Origin: Rhodovulum sp. P5 | Lineage (GTDB): Bacteria; Pseudomonadota; Alphaproteobacteria; Rhodobacterales; Rhodobacteraceae | DNA length: 64,000 bases | Reading direction: 5' to 3' | Assembly (NCBI RefSeq): GCF_002079305.1 | Contig: NZ_CP015039.1 | Location: forward strand, 1,323,501 to 1,387,500 | Shown: in pieces, positions 29,877 through 38,976 of the stretch | How the letters are laid out: every line of letters starts with the position of its first letter | How positions within the stretch are numbered: position 1 is the first letter of the stretch | Program-made: the position numbers and the translations under genes | The notes under the pieces: generated by a model | Database searches by the model: none | What the model saw: only the letters and a program-made list of their open reading frames with translations | What the model was told of the DNA's origin: nothing

Positions 29877-30054
29877 GGTTGCTGAAAACCAGAAATCCTG
29901 CCGTCGCAACAGAAAACCGATCCTTGTAAGCAACGATGGCGCAAGGCAAAAAGGGCCGCGCCTAACTCGGGGTGGGCGCAGCCCGGGCCAGCGTCGGGAC
30001 GGTGTTCCGAACGCTCTCGACCTCAGGCGCATGTCGTGGGCTTTTTCAGCAGCC
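29877..30054. mobile_element. MITE-like or IS remnant with inverted-repeat ends
   Basis: About 178 non-coding bases between convergent cobC and ychF, bounded by imperfect inverted repeats: GGTTGCTGAAAA at the left and TTTTCAGCAGCC at the right, matching at 11 of 12 positions. The ends resemble those of IS1182/IS5-like elements, but I cannot name a family. No transposase fragment is recognisable, and a clean target duplication is not seen. The ychF stop codon lies three bases beyond the right end. A long-range hairpin terminator is the alternative. Confidence 0.45.
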
Positions 30055-30056
30055 GC

Positions 30057-31154
30057 TTAGGTGTTGAACAGGAAGTGCAGGACGTCGCCGTCCTTGACCA
30101 CGTATCCCTTGCCCTCCGCCCGCATCTTGCCGGCATCCTTGGCGCCCTGCTCGCCGCCGCAGGCGATGAAATCGTCATAGGCGATGGTTTCTGCCCGGAT
30201 GAAGCCGCGTTCAAAATCGCCGTGGATGACGCCGGCGGCCTTGGGGGCTGGCGTGCCTTCGGGGATGGTCCAGGCCCGGGCCTCTTTCGGGCCGACGGTG
30301 AAATAGGTCTGCAAACCCAGAAGCTTGTGCCCCGCCTTGATCAGCCGGTCCAGCCCGGCCTCTTCCAGCCCCAGTTCCGACAGGAACATCTCGGCCTCTT
30401 CGGCGTCAAGCTGGCTGATCTCCTCCTCGATCTTGGCAGAGATCACAACGCTGGCCGCGCCCTGTTCCGCGGCCATCTTCGCCACCGCGGCGGAATTGGC
30501 ATTGCCCTCTGCCGCCTCGTCCTCGGCCACGTTGCAGACGTAAAGCACGGGCTTTGCGGTCAGCAGTTGCAGCATGTTCCATGCTTTTTCGTCGTCTTCG
30601 GCCACCTCGACCGTGCGGGCCGGTTGCCCCGATTCCAGCGCGGCCATGGCGGCGTTCAGCAGGCGTTCCTGCTGAACCGCCTCCTTGTCGCCGCCGCGCA
30701 CCTTGCGCACGAGGTTCTGGAGCCGCTTCTCGATCGACTCCATGTCGGCCAGCATCAATTCGGTCTCGATCACCTCGGCATCGGCAACGGGGTCGACGCG
30801 GCCCTCAACATGGGTCACATCGCCATCCTCGAAACAGCGCAACACATGGGCGATGGCGTCACATTCGCGGATATTGGCCAGAAACTGGTTGCCCAGCCCC
30901 TCGCCCTTGGACGCGCCCTTCACCAGACCGGCAATGTCGACAAAGGTCATGCGGGTGGGGATGATCTGCTTCGATCCGGCGATTTCGGCCAGTTTGTCCA
31001 GCCGCGGATCGGGCACCGCGACCTCGCCCACATTGGGTTCGATCGTGCAGAAGGGGAAGTTCGCCGCCTGCGCCGCCGCGGTGCGGGTCAGCGCGTTGAA
31101 GAGCGTCGACTTGCCCACGTTCGGCAGGCCGACGATGCCGGTCTTGAATCCCAT
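30057..31154 (-). CDS. ychF: Redox-regulated ATPase YchF
   Basis: Obg-related, universally conserved P-loop protein that hydrolyses ATP and associates with ribosomes. 365 residues. G1 motif [18 protein letters not shown] at the N-terminus, [20 protein letters not shown] (G3 and family motif), a coiled-coil region in the middle and a C-terminal TGS domain ([13 protein letters not shown] ... HFLFN). The start at 31154 follows GGAGAGA. The frame extension to 31211 was rejected because MGFKTGIVG matches the family start. Confidence 0.96.
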   Translation of the reverse strand: MGFKTGIVGLPNVGKSTLFNALTRTAAAQAANFPFCTIEPNVGEVAVPDPRLDKLAEIAGSKQIIPTRMTFVDIAGLVKGASKGEGLGNQFLANIRECDAIAHVLRCFEDGDVTHVEGRVDPVADAEVIETELMLADMESIEKRLQNLVRKVRGGDKEAVQQERLLNAAMAALESGQPARTVEVAEDDEKAWNMLQLLTAKPVLYVCNVAEDEAAEGNANSAAVAKMAAEQGAASVVISAKIEEEISQLDAEEAEMFLSELGLEEAGLDRLIKAGHKLLGLQTYFTVGPKEARAWTIPEGTPAPKAAGVIHGDFERGFIRAETIAYDDFIACGGEQGAKDAGKMRAEGKGYVVKDGDVLHFLFNT

Positions 31155-31296
31155 CTGTCTCTCCGCGTTCGGGTTGCGGGGCCACCTACCCCGCGGACAG
31201 GCCCCGCGCAAGGGCCGCGACGTTGAGAATCGGGGCTCCCTGACGCATACTGTTGCCTATTCGCGTTCAATCTCTTCGCAACCGCAGGTTTTCGTC

Positions 31297-32292
31297 ATGC
31301 CCCGGCTGATGTCGTACAATATCGAATGGTTCGACAACCATTTCGAAGCAGACAATTCGATGAAGACCGGCGCCAAGTCGGTGGCCAAGTTCGACGGGGT
31401 TGCGGCAGTCCTGTCGGAAATCGACCCCGATCTGGTGGGGATCACCGAGGCGCCGAATACCACGACCACGACCGGCGAACGGAACACGGTCGCAGCGCTT
31501 GAGGGCTTTGCAGCAGCCCGCGGGTTGCGCCAGCGCAAGGCACTTATGGGCTTTCCATCGGCCGGGCGGCAGGAAATCGCGGTGCTCTACGACCCAGACG
31601 TGTTCGAGGTGACCCATGATCCGGATGGCCGGAAAGGTTCCGTCTCTGACCCGCCGTTCAATGAGCAGTTCCAGATGGACAGCGACGGGGACGGCATAAA
31701 GGAGCTTTACAAGCACTACCGCCCGCCGCTGGAGGCCAAGGTCACGCGCAAGGACGGCGGCGACGATTTCTGGCTGATGGTGGTGCATGCGAAATCGAAG
31801 GGCATCTTCGACGCCATGGACCGCGTGCATTTCGAGCGCGCATCGGAACGCAACCGGCGCAAGCTTTTCGCCGAATGCACCTCGATCCGGAACCGCGCGA
31901 CCGACTGGCTTCATGACGGCCGCCCGGTCGTTGTGATGGGGGATATCAATGACGGGCCGGGCTTTGATTTCTACGAAGGGCGCTTCGGGCGCAGCGCGGT
32001 CGAGGTCATCATGGGCAGCATCTTCGAGCCCGAGGATATCCTGTGCAGCCATCTGGGCATGCCGAAATGGGGCCGCTATGGGTGGGAGCCGTCGACGGCG
32101 CGGTTCACCGACGCGTTCACCGGCGACACGGTCAACGCGCTGATCGACCATATCCTTGCATCCCGCAAGGTCGCGGTGGCCGAGGGTGGGGCGAAGGTCT
32201 GGAACCCCTGGCAGCTTGATCTGGCGGAACCGCTGAAACCGGCGCTTCGCGATGGTTCCGACCATTTCCCGGTGACGCTGGACATCCTCTGA
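31297..32292 (+). CDS. Endonuclease/exonuclease/phosphatase family protein
   Basis: 331 residues of the EEP superfamily. Catalytic motifs visible: [10 protein letters not shown] near the N-terminus, ITEAPN (metal-binding Glu), VVHAKS, the [12 protein letters not shown]sp/Asn pair and the C-terminal [10 protein letters not shown]. Such proteins cleave DNA, RNA or phospholipid phosphodiesters; the substrate is not predictable. No signal peptide is seen. The very long upstream frame overlaps ychF on the other strand and is not real. No operon partner is evident; trpA follows 91 bases later. Confidence 0.85.
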   Translation: MPRLMSYNIEWFDNHFEADNSMKTGAKSVAKFDGVAAVLSEIDPDLVGITEAPNTTTTTGERNTVAALEGFAAARGLRQRKALMGFPSAGRQEIAVLYDPDVFEVTHDPDGRKGSVSDPPFNEQFQMDSDGDGIKELYKHYRPPLEAKVTRKDGGDDFWLMVVHAKSKGIFDAMDRVHFERASERNRRKLFAECTSIRNRATDWLHDGRPVVVMGDINDGPGFDFYEGRFGRSAVEVIMGSIFEPEDILCSHLGMPKWGRYGWEPSTARFTDAFTGDTVNALIDHILASRKVAVAEGGAKVWNPWQLDLAEPLKPALRDGSDHFPVTLDIL

Positions 32293-32383
32293 CCGCCGGG
32301 CCCGACAGACGGCCCGCGCCATGCCGCCTTGATTTTTCGCGCGGCATTCTGCAAGTGGTCCCGAACCAGTTGCGAGGACCGAC

Positions 32384-33175
32384 ATGACCCGGATCGACGA
32401 TACCTTCCAGCGCCTGAAAGCCGAGGGCAAGAAGGCCTTCGTTGCCTATGTCATGGCCGGCGATCCCGACTACGACACCTCGCTTGAGATCGTGAAGGGG
32501 CTGCCGGGTGCCGGCGTCGATATCATCGAACTGGGCCTGCCCTTCACCGACCCGATGGCCGATGGCCCGACGATTCAGCTGGCCGGGCAGCGCGCGCTGG
32601 AAGGCGGGCAAACCCTGCAAAAGACGCTGGATATGGCAAAGGCGTTCCGCGAAGGCGACGACAGCACGCCCATCGTGATGATGGGCTACTACAACCCAAT
32701 CTATAACCGGGGCGTCGATACCTTTCTGAAAGACGCGAAAGAGGCCGGCATCGACGGGCTGATCGTGGTGGACCTGCCGCCCGAGGAGGATGACGAGCTT
32801 TGCATCCCCGCGCAGAAGGCGGGGCTGAACTTCATCCGGCTGGCCACGCCGACCACCGATGACAAGCGCCTGCCGCGGGTGCTGCAAAACACCTCTGGCT
32901 TCGTCTATTACGTCTCGATCACCGGGATCACCGGCGCGGCAGAGGCACAGGCGGCCGATGTCGCCCCCGAGGTCGCGCGGATCAAGGGCCAGACCGACCT
33001 GCCGGTGATCGTGGGCTTCGGCATCAAGACGCCCGAAACGGCAGAGGCCATCGCGGGCGTGGCCGATGGCGCGGTCGTCGGCTCTGCCATCGTGAAGCAG
33101 GTCGAGGACCGGCGGCCCGTCCCCGAGATCCTGGCCTATGTCAAGGCGTTGGCCGATGGGGCGCATCGGGCCTGA
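32384..33175 (+). CDS. trpA: Tryptophan synthase alpha chain
   Basis: Cleaves indole-3-glycerol phosphate to indole for the beta subunit. 263 residues, normal. Catalytic residues lie in [17 protein letters not shown] (Glu and Asp), and [22 protein letters not shown] and GFGIKTPE are family blocks. It is preceded by a purine-rich GAGGACCGAC before the ATG. trpB and trpF are not in the window; trpE is about 25 kb away, so trp genes are scattered as in many alphaproteobacteria. Confidence 0.96.
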   Translation: MTRIDDTFQRLKAEGKKAFVAYVMAGDPDYDTSLEIVKGLPGAGVDIIELGLPFTDPMADGPTIQLAGQRALEGGQTLQKTLDMAKAFREGDDSTPIVMMGYYNPIYNRGVDTFLKDAKEAGIDGLIVVDLPPEEDDELCIPAQKAGLNFIRLATPTTDDKRLPRVLQNTSGFVYYVSITGITGAAEAQAADVAPEVARIKGQTDLPVIVGFGIKTPETAEAIAGVADGAVVGSAIVKQVEDRRPVPEILAYVKALADGAHRA

Positions 33176-33195
33176 TCGGTTCGTTCTGGCCCGGT

Positions 33196-34086
33196 TCAGG
33201 GTCGGTCGAACAAGGCCGTGACCCTTGGGGCGTGGGCACCCCGCCCGCCATGAATGGTATATCCGTAGTACCAGACACCCCCTTGGGTCGCGGAGCGCCA
33301 GACGTCGACCCGGCCGCGCCGGAAGATCATGTCGCCCCGCCGCTCTGCCGTGCTGTGGAGCCCTGAGCCGAACACCAGGTAGTGGGCATATTTCTTGGCC
33401 ACGTAGAGACGCCGGAAGCGCAAGTCATTGGCCGCCGTGGCGGTTTCCGCCGCCCATGTGGTGCCAGACAACGTGTCGTGGGCGGCATAGACCGCGTCAA
33501 GGTCGTCCACGATCTGCTGCATGAAGGCGATCTCGGGCGCATAGGTCGCCTCCAGCCGGGCAACCTCTTCGTCCGGCATGCGGGAGGTGCCCTCGGCCTG
33601 GGCCAGTACCGCCAGCAGCAATGCCGCACTCAACGCGTTTGCAAGCAGGAAGCCGAACGATCGGCCCCACCCGGCCGCCAGCCCGAAGGCGACCCTCAGC
33701 AGGGCCAACTCAACAGCCGTGTCGACCAGCGTGACGAATGCGAGTGCCACGCCTGCCTCGACCGCCGGAGAGCCATATGTCACCCCCAGAACCAACGGTG
33801 CGATAAGCGGGTACAGCCCCATGCCGAGGACGGGATAAACCACCAGACCCAACGCCGCCGTGACCGCGTTGACGACGACCGAGAGCACCGCAGCCCTGCG
33901 CCAGCCGAGCGCGAACAGCCATTTGATCGCCGCCGCCTCGATCCCGATGGCCAGAAGAATGACCCATGCGTGCTGTAGCCGCGCCCAGCCGATCAGCGGC
34001 GCCATCGGGATATCGGCATACAGCACCGGCGCCCACAGCACCTGCACCAGTGCCATCCCGATCAAAGCCAGAAAGATGCGCTGCAT
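33196..34086 (-). CDS. Unknown multi-pass membrane protein
   Basis: 296 residues; I do not recognise a family. The first about 170 residues form five or six hydrophobic segments (LFALIG-type start, WVILLAIGIEAAAIKWLF, VLSVVVNAVTAALGLVVY, LANALSAALLLAVLAQ), followed by a soluble C-terminal part rich in Arg, Tyr and Trp (RRLYVAKKYAHYLVFGSG, GGVWYYGYTIHGG). GGTGGAGG five bases before the ATG at 34086 decides the start. It lies 59 bases downstream of an ABC-2 permease gene in the same direction and may be co-transcribed with it. Confidence 0.65.
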   Translation of the reverse strand: MQRIFLALIGMALVQVLWAPVLYADIPMAPLIGWARLQHAWVILLAIGIEAAAIKWLFALGWRRAAVLSVVVNAVTAALGLVVYPVLGMGLYPLIAPLVLGVTYGSPAVEAGVALAFVTLVDTAVELALLRVAFGLAAGWGRSFGFLLANALSAALLLAVLAQAEGTSRMPDEEVARLEATYAPEIAFMQQIVDDLDAVYAAHDTLSGTTWAAETATAANDLRFRRLYVAKKYAHYLVFGSGLHSTAERRGDMIFRRGRVDVWRSATQGGVWYYGYTIHGGRGAHAPRVTALFDRP

Positions 34087-34145
34087 GTATGCCTCCACCC
34101 CCAGCCAGTTTACCGGAGTCAGCCCCGGGGTCGGTCGGCCGAACC

Positions 34146-34946
34146 TCAGGCCTTGATACGATACCCGTTCCGGAACCAGCGCCAACACAGATACATCACG
34201 CCCCCCGTCGCGGCCGAGCAGACGGCCAGCCCCAGCCACGGAGAGCTGTCGGATGTACCGATGATGCCGTAGCGAACCCCGTCGATCAGGTAGAAGACCG
34301 GGTTCACATGGGTCACGATCTGCATCGGCAGCGGCAGACGCTCGATGGAATAAAAGGTGCCGGATAGAAAGCTGAGCGGGGTGATGATGAAATTGGTGAT
34401 CGCGGCCATCTGGTCGAACTTGTTGGCATAGATCGCCGCCACAATGCCCAGCGCCGACAGGAAGGACGAGCCGAGCAGCACGAAAACCAGCGCCCAGAGC
34501 GGATGCGCCACGCCCATGCCCAGCACCAGCAACATCAGCAGGCCCACGGCCAGCGCCACCAGCAGACCGCGCACCACGCCGCCCGCGACATAGCCGACCA
34601 GCAGTTCGGCGGCCGAAAGCGGCGGCATCAGCGTATCGACGATATTGCCCTGCACCTTGGAAATCAGGATCGAGGACGACGTGTTGGCAAAGGCATTCTG
34701 GATCACCGTCATCATCAGGATGCCGGGGGCAAGGAAATGGATGTAGGGCACGCCCATGACCGCACCCCGCGTCCCGCCGATGGCCAGGGAGAACACCCCC
34801 AGAAACAGCGCCGCGGTGACCAGCGGGGCCGCGATGGTCTGGGTCCAGACCGCAAGGAAACGTTGGATCTCACGGATGCTCAGCGTGTAAAGCCCCAGCC
34901 AGTTAACCCGGCCGAAACGCCTGACGCCCATTTCTGTCGATGCCAT
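34146..34946 (-). CDS. ABC-2 type transporter permease
   Basis: 266 residues with six predicted membrane segments and the ABC-2 membrane fold: FLAVWTQTIAAPLVTAALF at the N-terminus, FLAPGILMMTVIQNAFANTS, VVRGLLVALAVGLLMLLVL and NFIITPLSFLSGTFYSIERLP. It resembles YadH-type permeases that export polysaccharide, lipid or drug. AGGAAAGGGG precedes the ATG. The partner ATPase is not adjacent, which is unusual. It diverges from gcrA. Confidence 0.88.
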   Translation of the reverse strand: MASTEMGVRRFGRVNWLGLYTLSIREIQRFLAVWTQTIAAPLVTAALFLGVFSLAIGGTRGAVMGVPYIHFLAPGILMMTVIQNAFANTSSSILISKVQGNIVDTLMPPLSAAELLVGYVAGGVVRGLLVALAVGLLMLLVLGMGVAHPLWALVFVLLGSSFLSALGIVAAIYANKFDQMAAITNFIITPLSFLSGTFYSIERLPLPMQIVTHVNPVFYLIDGVRYGIIGTSDSSPWLGLAVCSAATGGVMYLCWRWFRNGYRIKA

Positions 34947-35083
34947 GGCCTGCCCCTTTCCTCGCCGGATGCTTGTATCCCCGAACCGGCCCGGATTAGA
35001 ATAGGTCCCTGAGGGATTTCTCCAAGCCGGCAGGCAAACGCGCGCATTCCGCCGTCGCCGCCAGCCCAACCAAGGAAACACAC

Positions 35084-35679
35084 ATGTCCTGGACCGAAGA
35101 GCGTGTCGAAACGCTGAAACGTATGTGGGCAGAGGGCCAGTCGGCCAGCCAGATCGCCAAGGAATTGGGCGGGGTCACACGCAACGCGGTGATCGGCAAG
35201 GTGCACCGGCTGGGCCTTTCGAACCGGGCCGGCAGCGCCCCGCCCCCGGCCAAGCCTGCCGCAGCAAAGGACAAGCCCGCCGCCAAGCCCGAGGCCGAGG
35301 CCCCGCCCCGGAAGCCCCGGAGACGGAGGCCGAGCCCGCCGCAGCGGACCCGCCCGAACCCGAGAAGGCGGCAGAGCCCGCGACGACGCCCGCGATCCGC
35401 AAGCCGATCGTGCCGGCCGGTCAGCCGCTGCCGCCGCAACCCTCTGCCAACGAGATCAGCCCCGAGACGCTGGCCTCGGTCCGCGAGGTGGAAAAGACGG
35501 CCCGCAAGATCTCGTTGATGGAGTTGACGGAGCGCACCTGCAAATGGCCCATCGGCGACCCCGCGACCGACGATTTCTGGTTCTGCGGCCTGCCGGTGCA
35601 GCAGGGCAAACCCTATTGCGAGGCCCATGTCAGCGTCGCCTTCCAACCGATGAGCGCGCGGCGCGACCGCAAGCGCTGA
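35084..35679 (+). CDS. gcrA: GcrA cell-cycle regulator, interrupted by a frameshift
   Basis: GcrA binds sigma-70 and CcrM-methylated promoters and controls the alphaproteobacterial cell cycle. The N-terminal half (SWTEERVETLKRMWAEGQSA, RNAVIGKVHRLGLSNRAG) is in one frame. The conserved C-terminal zinc-type part (CKWPIGDPATDDFWFCG, KPYCEAHVSVAFQP) is in another. The switch lies in the Ala/Pro/Glu-rich linker at about 35300-35310, where one missing C in a CCCC run would restore a 198-residue protein. Both halves are well conserved and the gene is usually important, so a sequence error or a very recent mutation is more likely than an old pseudogene. Confidence 0.88.
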
Positions 35680-35704
35680 TCGTATTTGGCCAGGCACGAC
35701 CCAC

Positions 35705-35730
35705 GCGGCCCGCCCGATCTGGCGGGCCGC
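35705..35730 (+). terminator. Strong hairpin after gcrA
   Basis: Perfect 10-base stem GCGGCCCGCC / GGCGGGCCGC with a 6-base loop, 25 bases after the gcrA stop. No clear T tract follows, so its efficiency as an intrinsic terminator is uncertain. Confidence 0.6.
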
Positions 35731-35830
35731 ATCTGGGTTTGGCGGCGTCCGATATTGCCTGACGCACTGGTGACGGAATGCTTGCCCAATATCCTTTTGC
35801 GCCGGCCCCACTTGCGCTAGGACGCTGGCT

Positions 35831-37201
35831 ATGAGCAACCCGCCAGACCTCCGCCCCGATATCGCGCCCCGCGCGCGACTGACAGAGACCGCCCGCCCCG
35901 GCCAGCCCACCATCGGCATGGTGTCGCTGGGCTGCCCCAAGGCACTCGTCGACAGCGAGCGTATTCTGACCCGCCTGCGCGCCGAGGGCTATGCGATCAG
36001 CCCCGACTATGCCGGCGCGGACGCGGTGATCGTGAACACCTGCGGGTTTCTGGACTCGGCCAAGGCCGAGAGCCTTGAGGCCATCGGCGAGGCGCTGGCC
36101 GAAAACGGGCGGGTGATCGTGACCGGCTGCCTGGGCGCAGAGCCCGCCTTCATCACCGGTGCGCATCCCAGCGTTCTGGCCGTCACAGGCCCCCATCAAT
36201 ACGAACAGGTTCTGGATGCCGTGCATGCCGCGGTGCCGCCGGACCCCGACCCGTTCGTCGACCTTCTGCCCCCCGCCGGCGTGAAGCTGACCCCGCGGCA
36301 TTACAGCTATCTGAAAATCTCCGAAGGCTGTAACCACCATTGCCGGTTCTGCATCATCCCCGACATGCGGGGGCGGCTGGCGTCACGCCCGGCCCATGCG
36401 GTGATCCGCGAGGCGGAGAAGCTGGTCGAGGCCGGGGTAAAGGAACTGCTGGTCATCAGCCAGGATACATCGGCCTATGGGGTCGATCTCAAACACGGCA
36501 CGCAGAATGGCCACCGCGCCCATATCACCGATCTGGCCCGCGATCTTGGCTCACTCGGAGCATGGATACGGCTGCACTACGTCTACCCCTACCCCCATGT
36601 GCGCGAGCTGATCCCGCTGATGGCCGAGGGGCTGATCCTGCCCTATCTCGACATCCCGTTCCAGCACGCCCATCCCGACACGCTGAAACGCATGGCGCGT
36701 CCGGCCGCCGCGGCCAAGACGCTGGACGAAATCGCCGCATGGCGCGCGATCTGCCCCGATATCGCCCTGCGCTCCACCTTCATCGTCGGCTATCCGGGCG
36801 AGACAGAGGCAGAGTTCCAGACCCTGCTCGACTGGCTGGAGGAGGCGCAACTCGACCGGGTGGGGTGCTTCCAGTACGAAGACGTCGCAGGCGCACAGTC
36901 GAACGCCCTGCCCGACCATGTGCCCGCCGAGGTGAAGCAGGACCGGTGGGAACGGTTCATGGAAGCCGCGCAGGCCATTTCAGAGGCGCAGCTGGCCGCC
37001 AAGGTCGGGCGGCATCTGGACGTCATCGTGGACGATATCGACGAGGACGGCATCGCAACCTGCCGTACAAAGGCGGACGCCCCCGAAATCGACGGCTGCC
37101 TGTTCATCGACGAGGGGACCGAGGGACTATCCCCCGGCGATATCGTGACGGTCGAGGTGGACGAGGCCGGCGATTACGACCTGTGGGGGCGCCGCGTCTG
37201 A
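35831..37201 (+). CDS. rimO: Ribosomal protein S12 methylthiotransferase RimO
   Basis: Radical SAM enzyme that adds a methylthio group to the conserved aspartate of ribosomal protein S12. 456 residues: an N-terminal MTTase domain with Fe-S cysteines ([35 protein letters not shown]), a radical SAM core with CxxxCxxC in [18 protein letters not shown], and a C-terminal TRAM domain. RimO rather than MiaB is indicated by [11 protein letters not shown] and [16 protein letters not shown]. Confidence 0.96.
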   Translation: MSNPPDLRPDIAPRARLTETARPGQPTIGMVSLGCPKALVDSERILTRLRAEGYAISPDYAGADAVIVNTCGFLDSAKAESLEAIGEALAENGRVIVTGCLGAEPAFITGAHPSVLAVTGPHQYEQVLDAVHAAVPPDPDPFVDLLPPAGVKLTPRHYSYLKISEGCNHHCRFCIIPDMRGRLASRPAHAVIREAEKLVEAGVKELLVISQDTSAYGVDLKHGTQNGHRAHITDLARDLGSLGAWIRLHYVYPYPHVRELIPLMAEGLILPYLDIPFQHAHPDTLKRMARPAAAAKTLDEIAAWRAICPDIALRSTFIVGYPGETEAEFQTLLDWLEEAQLDRVGCFQYEDVAGAQSNALPDHVPAEVKQDRWERFMEAAQAISEAQLAAKVGRHLDVIVDDIDEDGIATCRTKADAPEIDGCLFIDEGTEGLSPGDIVTVEVDEAGDYDLWGRRV

Positions 37202-37268
37202 CCCGCCCCCCCCCGTTGTCGAACGACACACCCGCCGACCGGTGCCGGGGCAGGCCACAACGTTGTCG

Positions 37269-38309
37269 TCAACCGGCCTTGGGCACCTCGGTTTCACCCT
37301 CTTCCTGCGCGTTGTGGAACACCGTGGCGCATCCGCGCCCCCGCCGCTTGGAGGCATAGAGGGCAACATCGGCCTCGTGGATCAACCGCTTGGGGTCGGT
37401 TGGCACAATGCCGTCGGCAATGCTGATACCGATGCTGCCCGAAATGCGGCAAGTGATGTCGGAAAACCGGATCGGTTCCTCCAGCCGGGCGATCATCCGC
37501 TCCGCCGCGGCCAACAGGCTGTCCGGGTCGACCAGATCGACGAAAAGAACAATGAACTCATCCCCGCCGAAACGTGCAACGAGGTCTTTCTCCCGGCACT
37601 GGGCCCTGAGGATCCGCGCAGCCGTGGCAAGAACCCTGTCGCCCGCGGCATGGCCGTGGGTGTCGTTGACCTGCTTGAAATGATCCAGATCGACATGCAT
37701 CAGGGCAAAGCGTCGTTTTGACGTCAGCAGGTCGTCGAGGGCGGCCTCGAATCCGCGACGATTCAACAGACCCGTCAACGTATCGGTGGCGGCTTCGTTT
37801 TCGGCGAACTCGCGCGCGCCGTTCAACTGCTGCGCCAGGCGCTTCAACTCTCCGGTGATCGCCGCCTTGCCCTCCATCAGGTACAGAAGTTCGACGGCAA
37901 GTTCGGACGGGGCGAAATCGTTCAGCTTCAGATCGAACCGCTTGACCGCTTCGAAGAGCGAAATCCCCAGGGACAGGTTCAGAAACGCCCCCGTCCCACC
38001 GGGAAGGGCCACGATATGCCCCTTGAGCGGCAAATCGGGCACATCGGTCAGCGACACCCGCAATTGCATGCCCTGCATCCGCAGAAGCTGATCCAGTGAA
38101 TGGGATTGCCGGGGGCGGGACAGGCACAGAACCTCATCCAGTCGGCGTTCGTGCAAAGACCGCCCGGCCAGCCGCGTCAGCGTCGGTCCGGCCCGGACCA
38201 CGAAATTTCCGGCGCCTACCCAAATATGCATCGGCATCAGCGAATCAAGCGCCGAACCCGACAGGCCGATCACGCGATTGCTGCCGACATTCTCCAGGCC
38301 CGACGTCAT
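37269..38309 (-). CDS. Diguanylate cyclase with H-NOX-associated (HNOBA-like) domain
   Basis: 346 residues. The N-terminal about 170 residues resemble the H-NOX-associated PAS-like region (MPMHIWVGAGNFVVRAGPTL, LRMQGMQLRVSLTDVPDLPL, LEAVKRFDLKLNDFAPSEL after a hydrophobic linker). A short helix leads to a GGDEF domain (DTLTGLLNRRGF, VDLDHFKQVNDTHGHAAGD, RFGGDEFIVLF). The active site is intact and an RxxD inhibitory site (REKD) lies five residues before GGDEF, so c-di-GMP synthesis with product control is expected. Its start overlaps the stop of the H-NOX-like gene (ATGA), pointing to a sensor-output pair. Confidence 0.9.
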   Translation of the reverse strand: MTSGLENVGSNRVIGLSGSALDSLMPMHIWVGAGNFVVRAGPTLTRLAGRSLHERRLDEVLCLSRPRQSHSLDQLLRMQGMQLRVSLTDVPDLPLKGHIVALPGGTGAFLNLSLGISLFEAVKRFDLKLNDFAPSELAVELLYLMEGKAAITGELKRLAQQLNGAREFAENEAATDTLTGLLNRRGFEAALDDLLTSKRRFALMHVDLDHFKQVNDTHGHAAGDRVLATAARILRAQCREKDLVARFGGDEFIVLFVDLVDPDSLLAAAERMIARLEEPIRFSDITCRISGSIGISIADGIVPTDPKRLIHEADVALYASKRRGRGCATVFHNAQEEGETEVPKAG

Positions 38310-38893
38310 GCCAGCGTCCCGCTGAGAGAAAAGGCCCTGCCCTCGGAGAATTTCACGTCCAAAAGATTGATCCGAAGAAGGCCGCCATCGGCATGCGCCT
38401 CTTCGACCTCAAGCAGGACAAGGGCACCGTAGTCATCGGCAATGGCGCGCAGCATGCCCTCCATCACGTGAATGCAGCATTCCATCCCGTTGCGGGAGCG
38501 CAGCAGGAAACTGCCGCCGCCGTCCTCTTGCAGTTCCAGTTCCGGAACCGGGAAATCCGGCACGATCAGGCGCAAACGTTCGGGAAAATCCTCCAGCGAG
38601 TATATGAAGTCGGAAAATGTTTCCCCGCCGAACCGAAGAAGCCGCCGCAGCGGCTCCAGCGACGGATCGGACACAAGGAACGTCCCGAGATCCTCCAGCA
38701 ACATCGATCGGGGCTGGTTCAGGCTTTCGGCCGCACTGCTGATCAGCGCGCCGGTCATCGCATCGCTGTAGTTCAGCAGCGCCGAAAACCCACGGCTTTC
38801 GGCGCCCGCGTCGCGTGCGATACGGTCCCAAAGCTCAGGCCCGTATGTCGTCGAAATAAAATACTGTATCGCCCGGTTGACGAGCCCATGCAT
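38306..38893 (-). CDS. H-NOX-like (HNOB) sensor protein lacking the heme histidine
   Basis: 195 residues with the H-NOX fold signature: MHGLVNRAIQYFISTTYG at the N-terminus, SMLLEDLGTFLV and a C-terminal beta region. In H-NOX proteins a histidine at about position 102-105 binds heme and a Tyr-x-Ser-x-Arg motif near 131-135 holds its propionates. Here the aligned stretch SLEDFPERLRL has proline at 104, and the later stretch reads SFLLRSRNG without the tyrosine. Heme and NO binding as known are therefore unlikely. It is coupled to the diguanylate cyclase gene by a four-base overlap and probably still regulates it. Confidence 0.85.
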   Translation of the reverse strand: MHGLVNRAIQYFISTTYGPELWDRIARDAGAESRGFSALLNYSDAMTGALISSAAESLNQPRSMLLEDLGTFLVSDPSLEPLRRLLRFGGETFSDFIYSLEDFPERLRLIVPDFPVPELELQEDGGGSFLLRSRNGMECCIHVMEGMLRAIADDYGALVLLEVEEAHADGGLLRINLLDVKFSEGRAFSLSGTLA

Positions 38894-38976
38894 CGGTCTG
38901 ACCCACTTCGTTACTGCACAACTGTGTGCATTTGGTAGCCCGGAGCACGTTAATAAACGGCAAATCCCGCTGCGGA

